This document shows, one piece after another, positions 41,201-43,417 of a DNA stretch of 43,417 bases (positions are counted from its first letter, which is position 1; each line of letters starts with the position of its first letter). Under the pieces are notes generated by a model, which searched no databases, was not told where the DNA came from, and saw only the letters and a program-made list of their open reading frames with translations. The DNA is taken from NCBI GenBank assembly GCA_023245235.1, contig JAHFKT010000005.1, positions 3,073 through 46,489 of the forward strand, in the 5' to 3' direction. This DNA comes from Candidatus Yanofskyibacteriota bacterium (GTDB lineage Bacteria; Patescibacteriota; Minisyncoccia; 2-02-FULL-40-12; GWA2-44-9). The position numbers and the translations under genes were made by a program.

Positions 41201-43417
41201 GCGGAGGCGGCGCCGACTACTTCGAACTTGGCGTCGATATTGGTCGCGCCGATACCGACATTGCCGGTCTGATCGATCCTCATTCTTTCACTCAGTGACC
41301 GTAATGTTGTTCCGCTTGCGCCGGCCTGTGCCGTAGAGAATATGATACTTCCGCCGGCCCCCGCGCCTGTCGGCTGGCCACCGGCGATGCCGATATCACC
41401 ACCGCCGATATCCGTGCCCACACCCGCAGTGCCGTTAATAGTGTACAGCGTCGGCGCGGAAGCAGAAGCGCCCTTGCCGAAGTAAACGTTATCTATGGAC
41501 CGGGCTCCCGTGCTAGCGCCGGCAACGAAAATATTCGCGGTATTAGCATGAGCGCCACTGCCCAAAGCAATGGAAGCGTACCCGTTGCTTTGGGCGCTTT
41601 CGCCTATGGCGACACCCGCTTGGTCGGTTACCTTTGCATTGGGACCTATGGCTATGCCGTTGTTGGTTCCGGCGTTAGTATTACCGCCTATAGCTATGCC
41701 CCCGCTGGCGGTATTGGCGCTGCTGCCGATAGAAACTCCGGTACCGACCGTACTGGCGCCTATACTGATACCTCCGGAGCTGGTGTTCGTGGCACTGTAA
41801 CCGATAACGATCGCTGAGTCCTTAGCCACCACATTGTGGCCGATGCCGATGGCCTGGGATAGGTTGGACGTGACCCCCGTTATGTTATCGCCGATGAATA
41901 TTCCCCCGCCTCCGCCCGTTGAAGGGCTCAGATTGGTTCCCGCACCTATGATGATCCAATCCGGCGTGTTATTTATCGAGTGCATGGAGCTGTTATAACC
42001 GATCAGGGTAACTTTACCGGCGCCGGTATATCCCTTTGAATCTTTTCCGATGACAACGCTGTCGGAACTGGAGGCCTGGGCGCCAAATCCGAACTTTTCG
42101 CTGTTTGCACCGGTTCCCGGACTGGTGAACATGGATGCCGAAGCGGTACCGGCTATCTCAAACTTGGCATCGATATTGGTCGTTCCGATGCCGACATTGC
42201 CGGCCGAATCTATTCTCATCCGCTCTTTGTTCGCCGCATAGCCTCCCGCGTAGAAGCGGAGGTCGCCGGCGGCTTCATAGGCAACGATGTCAAAACCGGT
42301 TCCGGTGGCCGGGGCGGTTGAAATATAACTGCGTCCGGCTCCGAAAGAACCGTAGTTTACCGGGCTCGCTCCGAGATATGAGACGATGGTTCCCGCTTTG
42401 GCGGCATACTCAGCATAGGCATTCGCCGTGTCGGAGGGGTTGTAGAGCAAGCTCTGAACTTCTCCGTCAGTGCTCCGGTACGCTTCAAGTAATTGAGTGG
42501 GGCTGGTTGTGCCGATGCCGATGTTACCGAACTGATCGATCCTCATTCTTTCGTTCAATGACCTGAGCGTCGTTCCGCTTGAGCCGGCCTGTGCCGTAGA
42601 AAATGTAATATTTCCGCCGATCCCCGCTCCGGTCGGCTGGCCTCCGGCGAAAGAAAGACTTGCGCCGGAAATATCGGTTCCGCTTCCGCTGGTACCATGG
42701 ATTGTATAGTCATACGGGGTTGTGGAGATAACACCGGTACCGAAATAAACGTCCTCGATCGGCCCCTGCACGCTATCACCCAAAGCGCCCGCCACAAATT
42801 GACTGACGGCAGTGGCGGTGGACGCTTTACCGATAACGATGCTCGGAAAGTTAGTAACCGCACTTGCGCCGATAGCGGTACCGCCGTTAGAAACAGAGTG
42901 GTTGCCTATCGCGATACTATTGAAACTATTGGTAACTTGAGCATCCAGACCGATAACCAGATTATCATAGGAGTTTTGCTGTGTTTTGGCGCCGTTGCCG
43001 ATGATGATATTATTTCCGGCAACTGTGCTTGCGCTTTCACTGGCTAAATTTCCTATCAAAATACTTGCCGAATTACGGCTCACCGCACCGTATCCGACAA
43101 CGATGGAATCTTGGCCTGAACTAAAGCCCTCTACCGAAACGTCCGCATTTTTCCCGATGGCCAGAGACCGGGCTCCTGCCGCCAGAGCACCCAAGCCGAA
43201 TTTTTCGGAATCCACGCCAGTTCCGGGACTAGTGAACTCTGATGCCGAAGCGATGCCGGCTATCTCAAGTTTGGCGTCGACATCGGTCGTCCCCACCCCC
43301 ACATTACCGCTCTGTCCTATATATAGGCGTGGTGTGCCGGCGGTCAGAAGAGCCAGGGTGCCGGTAGAGCCTGAACCTACCGCGGAAGTGCCGAATGATA
43401 AGGAAGAACCTGAACCG
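38299..43417 (-). CDS. giant fibre-like surface protein, 5' end outside the window
   Basis: The frame stays open to the right edge (the GTG at 43302 is internal; upstream codons continue GSGSSLSFGTSAVG), so more than 1700 residues are visible and the N-terminus is missing. It contains two long modules of about 365 residues, each starting with (A/S)ASxFTSPGTG...SEKFG, then YadA-head-like turns (SIAIGNHSV, GIAIGPNAKV), then GTTLRSL(N/S)ERMRID. NxGIGTT motifs occur throughout. After about residue 1400 (counted from 43302) comes a block beginning DVAERYPSSDSVEAGDVVML, and the protein ends in a Pro/Ser/Asp-rich tail. The architecture resembles phage tail-fibre and trimeric adhesin proteins; the AERYPSSDSVEAGD block looks like a C-terminal assembly module, from memory. 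Confidence 0.85.
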   Translation of the reverse strand, partial: GSGSSLSFGTSAVGSGSTGTLALLTAGTPRLYIGQSGNVGVGTTDVDAKLEIAGIASASEFTSPGTGVDSEKFGLGALAAGARSLAIGKNADVSVEGFSSGQDSIVVGYGAVSRNSASILIGNLASESASTVAGNNIIIGNGAKTQQNSYDNLVIGLDAQVTNSFNSIAIGNHSVSNGGTAIGASAVTNFPSIVIGKASTATAVSQFVAGALGDSVQGPIEDVYFGTGVISTTPYDYTIHGTSGSGTDISGASLSFAGGQPTGAGIGGNITFSTAQAGSSGTTLRSLNERMRIDQFGNIGIGTTSPTQLLEAYRSTDGEVQSLLYNPSDTANAYAEYAAKAGTIVSYLGASPVNYGSFGAGRSYISTAPATGTGFDIVAYEAAGDLRFYAGGYAANKERMRIDSAGNVGIGTTNIDAKFEIAGTASASMFTSPGTGANSEKFGFGAQASSSDSVVIGKDSKGYTGAGKVTLIGYNSSMHSINNTPDWIIIGAGTNLSPSTGGGGGIFIGDNITGVTSNLSQAIGIGHNVVAKDSAIVIGYSATNTSSGGISIGASTVGTGVSIGSSANTASGGIAIGGNTNAGTNNGIAIGPNAKVTDQAGVAIGESAQSNGYASIALGSGAHANTANIFVAGASTGARSIDNVYFGKGASASAPTLYTINGTAGVGTDIGGGDIGIAGGQPTGAGAGGSIIFSTAQAGASGTTLRSLSERMRIDQTGNVGIGATNIDAKFEVVGAASASQYFSGGLSTCNGSDFLQWTGGLFGCGTPTGGGSGTMIGVREFGGSFTDVSSLSFSESAFNVTNASPLSSIALDYINGPASRSISQTISGSWTFTNPTYSALFTGGNVGIGTTTPGYKLEVAGSTFLNGAVTIGGSGNGLTFNGGGTNVIQSSGTLQLNAFTLGGTITGGSNNITGINQLTATTANITTFGIAASISGDFDPSTDNTYSLGSNNYRWESVNVGPGSFNITSTTGTGGAGASYTLGQITFGSGSSLSFGTSAVGGGNAGSLALQTAGTPRFYIAAGGNIGIGTTSPRAILNITGDLVGNGKSFFTIASASNTRLAVLENGLVGIGTASASADPANTKLEVRGTTGLITYSGPSYNDFTAETQGYIDFGSNVFASLDDNNGAGRGTSLMSVAESNDLTQPLVGLYGFATSTNTSSGTKGIVAIEGDAENTGSGGLLSVHSINTYVNQKGSGNVSEMTGLYVGRPDHDGSGTVGSNYGIFIDDQTGIADSVTENYALYSTSGPFVITASGSVGIGTTAPQGLFSVGSGANNLRIDGSGTLFTQSGFITDQKGDVPSQRDWNWFTKDSNLSGFNDTGDKLWNWSARGDAFASASQQNDLMLSKFTGGGPGTADTVMVFKSASNDIRPGVDNEQNFGTSSYRWMTLHATDIYGTTHAGPDVAERYPSSDSVEAGDVVMLDPNPPPDKTVSDQSNTQVVDLRGGAEARTGKDVAVAIKKADGTGVLFGVISTAPGVIMSDAWDKTNPPVALTGRVPVRVSLENGPIAVGDRLTVGSVPGVAVKATKAGMTVGIALEPFSTISSGSYDTVLAFVNMGYWAPDAGSLTSAVSIQNQNSDGDILAAIISYLKDAVLQVKKLVAGTVQTKSLEIQDSATGDMYCVRIVNGEWDKQKGSCSSAATTPPVVSPSDTPGPSIQPSPSDMPEPSPSDTPVPTPSDSPTPTPTPDQSTPAPAPSDSPAPTT

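Noticed and set aside
1-43417. UGA recoded as glycine
   Set aside because: TGA terminates several genes at the expected family length and forms the ATGA overlaps.

Overview
The window looks like a chromosomal contig from a Patescibacteria (Candidate Phyla Radiation) bacterium, most likely of the Parcubacteria group. Signs of this are very short intergenic gaps, frequent 4-bp ATGA gene overlaps, many small proteins of unknown family, a split transketolase, tRNA genes without an encoded CCA end, a shortened and primer-divergent 16S rRNA, and a large share of coding given to surface proteins with Pro/Thr linkers. TGA is used as an ordinary stop (ftsZ, ybeY, hisS, several ATGA overlaps), so the code-25 lineages (Gracilibacteria, SR1) are excluded. 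The phylum call is inference from gene content, because no search was possible.

Layout. 1-3022 (minus): division and ribosome maturation, ybeY-ftsA-ftsZ. 3102-6158 (minus): rpsU-yqeY, and lepB-hisS-HIT. 6240-6806 (plus): pth, divergent from lepB. 6856-11600 (minus): a MscS-like membrane protein, an unknown protein, the H+-pyrophosphatase hppA, rmuC, a small membrane protein and tRNA-Ala(UGC). 11729-19162: a type IV pilus locus, with pilB, pilC, a large prepilin and two minor-pilin-like genes on the plus strand, flanked by two divergent major pilin genes. The 5' parts of those pilin genes form a 230-bp inverted repeat with about 98% identity. 19243-22160 (plus): an anchored surface protein, an A-type Fe-S carrier, tRNA-Ile(GAU) and a family-4-like uracil-DNA glycosylase. 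22191-27225 (minus): split transketolase, GAPDH, RNase HII and two unknown genes. 27316-29046: a zinc-ribbon protein, a TrmH-type methylase, a SIMPL-domain protein with a palindromic insertion at its start, and a 52-residue membrane protein. 29118-32265 (minus): a secreted protein and a free-standing 16S rRNA gene. 32456-36075 (minus): trmD, a KH protein, leuS. 36219-43417 (minus): three surface-protein genes, the first being a giant fibre-like protein that runs off the right edge.

Themes. (1) Many genes have a -35 box, a 17-bp spacer and a -10 box placed only 6-10 nt before the start codon, so their transcripts should be leaderless or nearly so (lepB, pth, hppA, ybeY, leuS and others). Others, such as rpsU, have a Shine-Dalgarno site. 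(2) Terminator hairpins are long and near perfect and often swallow the stop codon. (3) The 16S gene is not followed by tRNAs or 23S. Its own 25-bp leader/trailer processing stem and a terminator close the transcription unit, and both tRNA-Ile and tRNA-Ala lie elsewhere. (4) The inverted pilin repeat around the pilus operon could allow inversion of 6.5 kb or gene conversion between pilins. I consider this the most interesting candidate system in the window.
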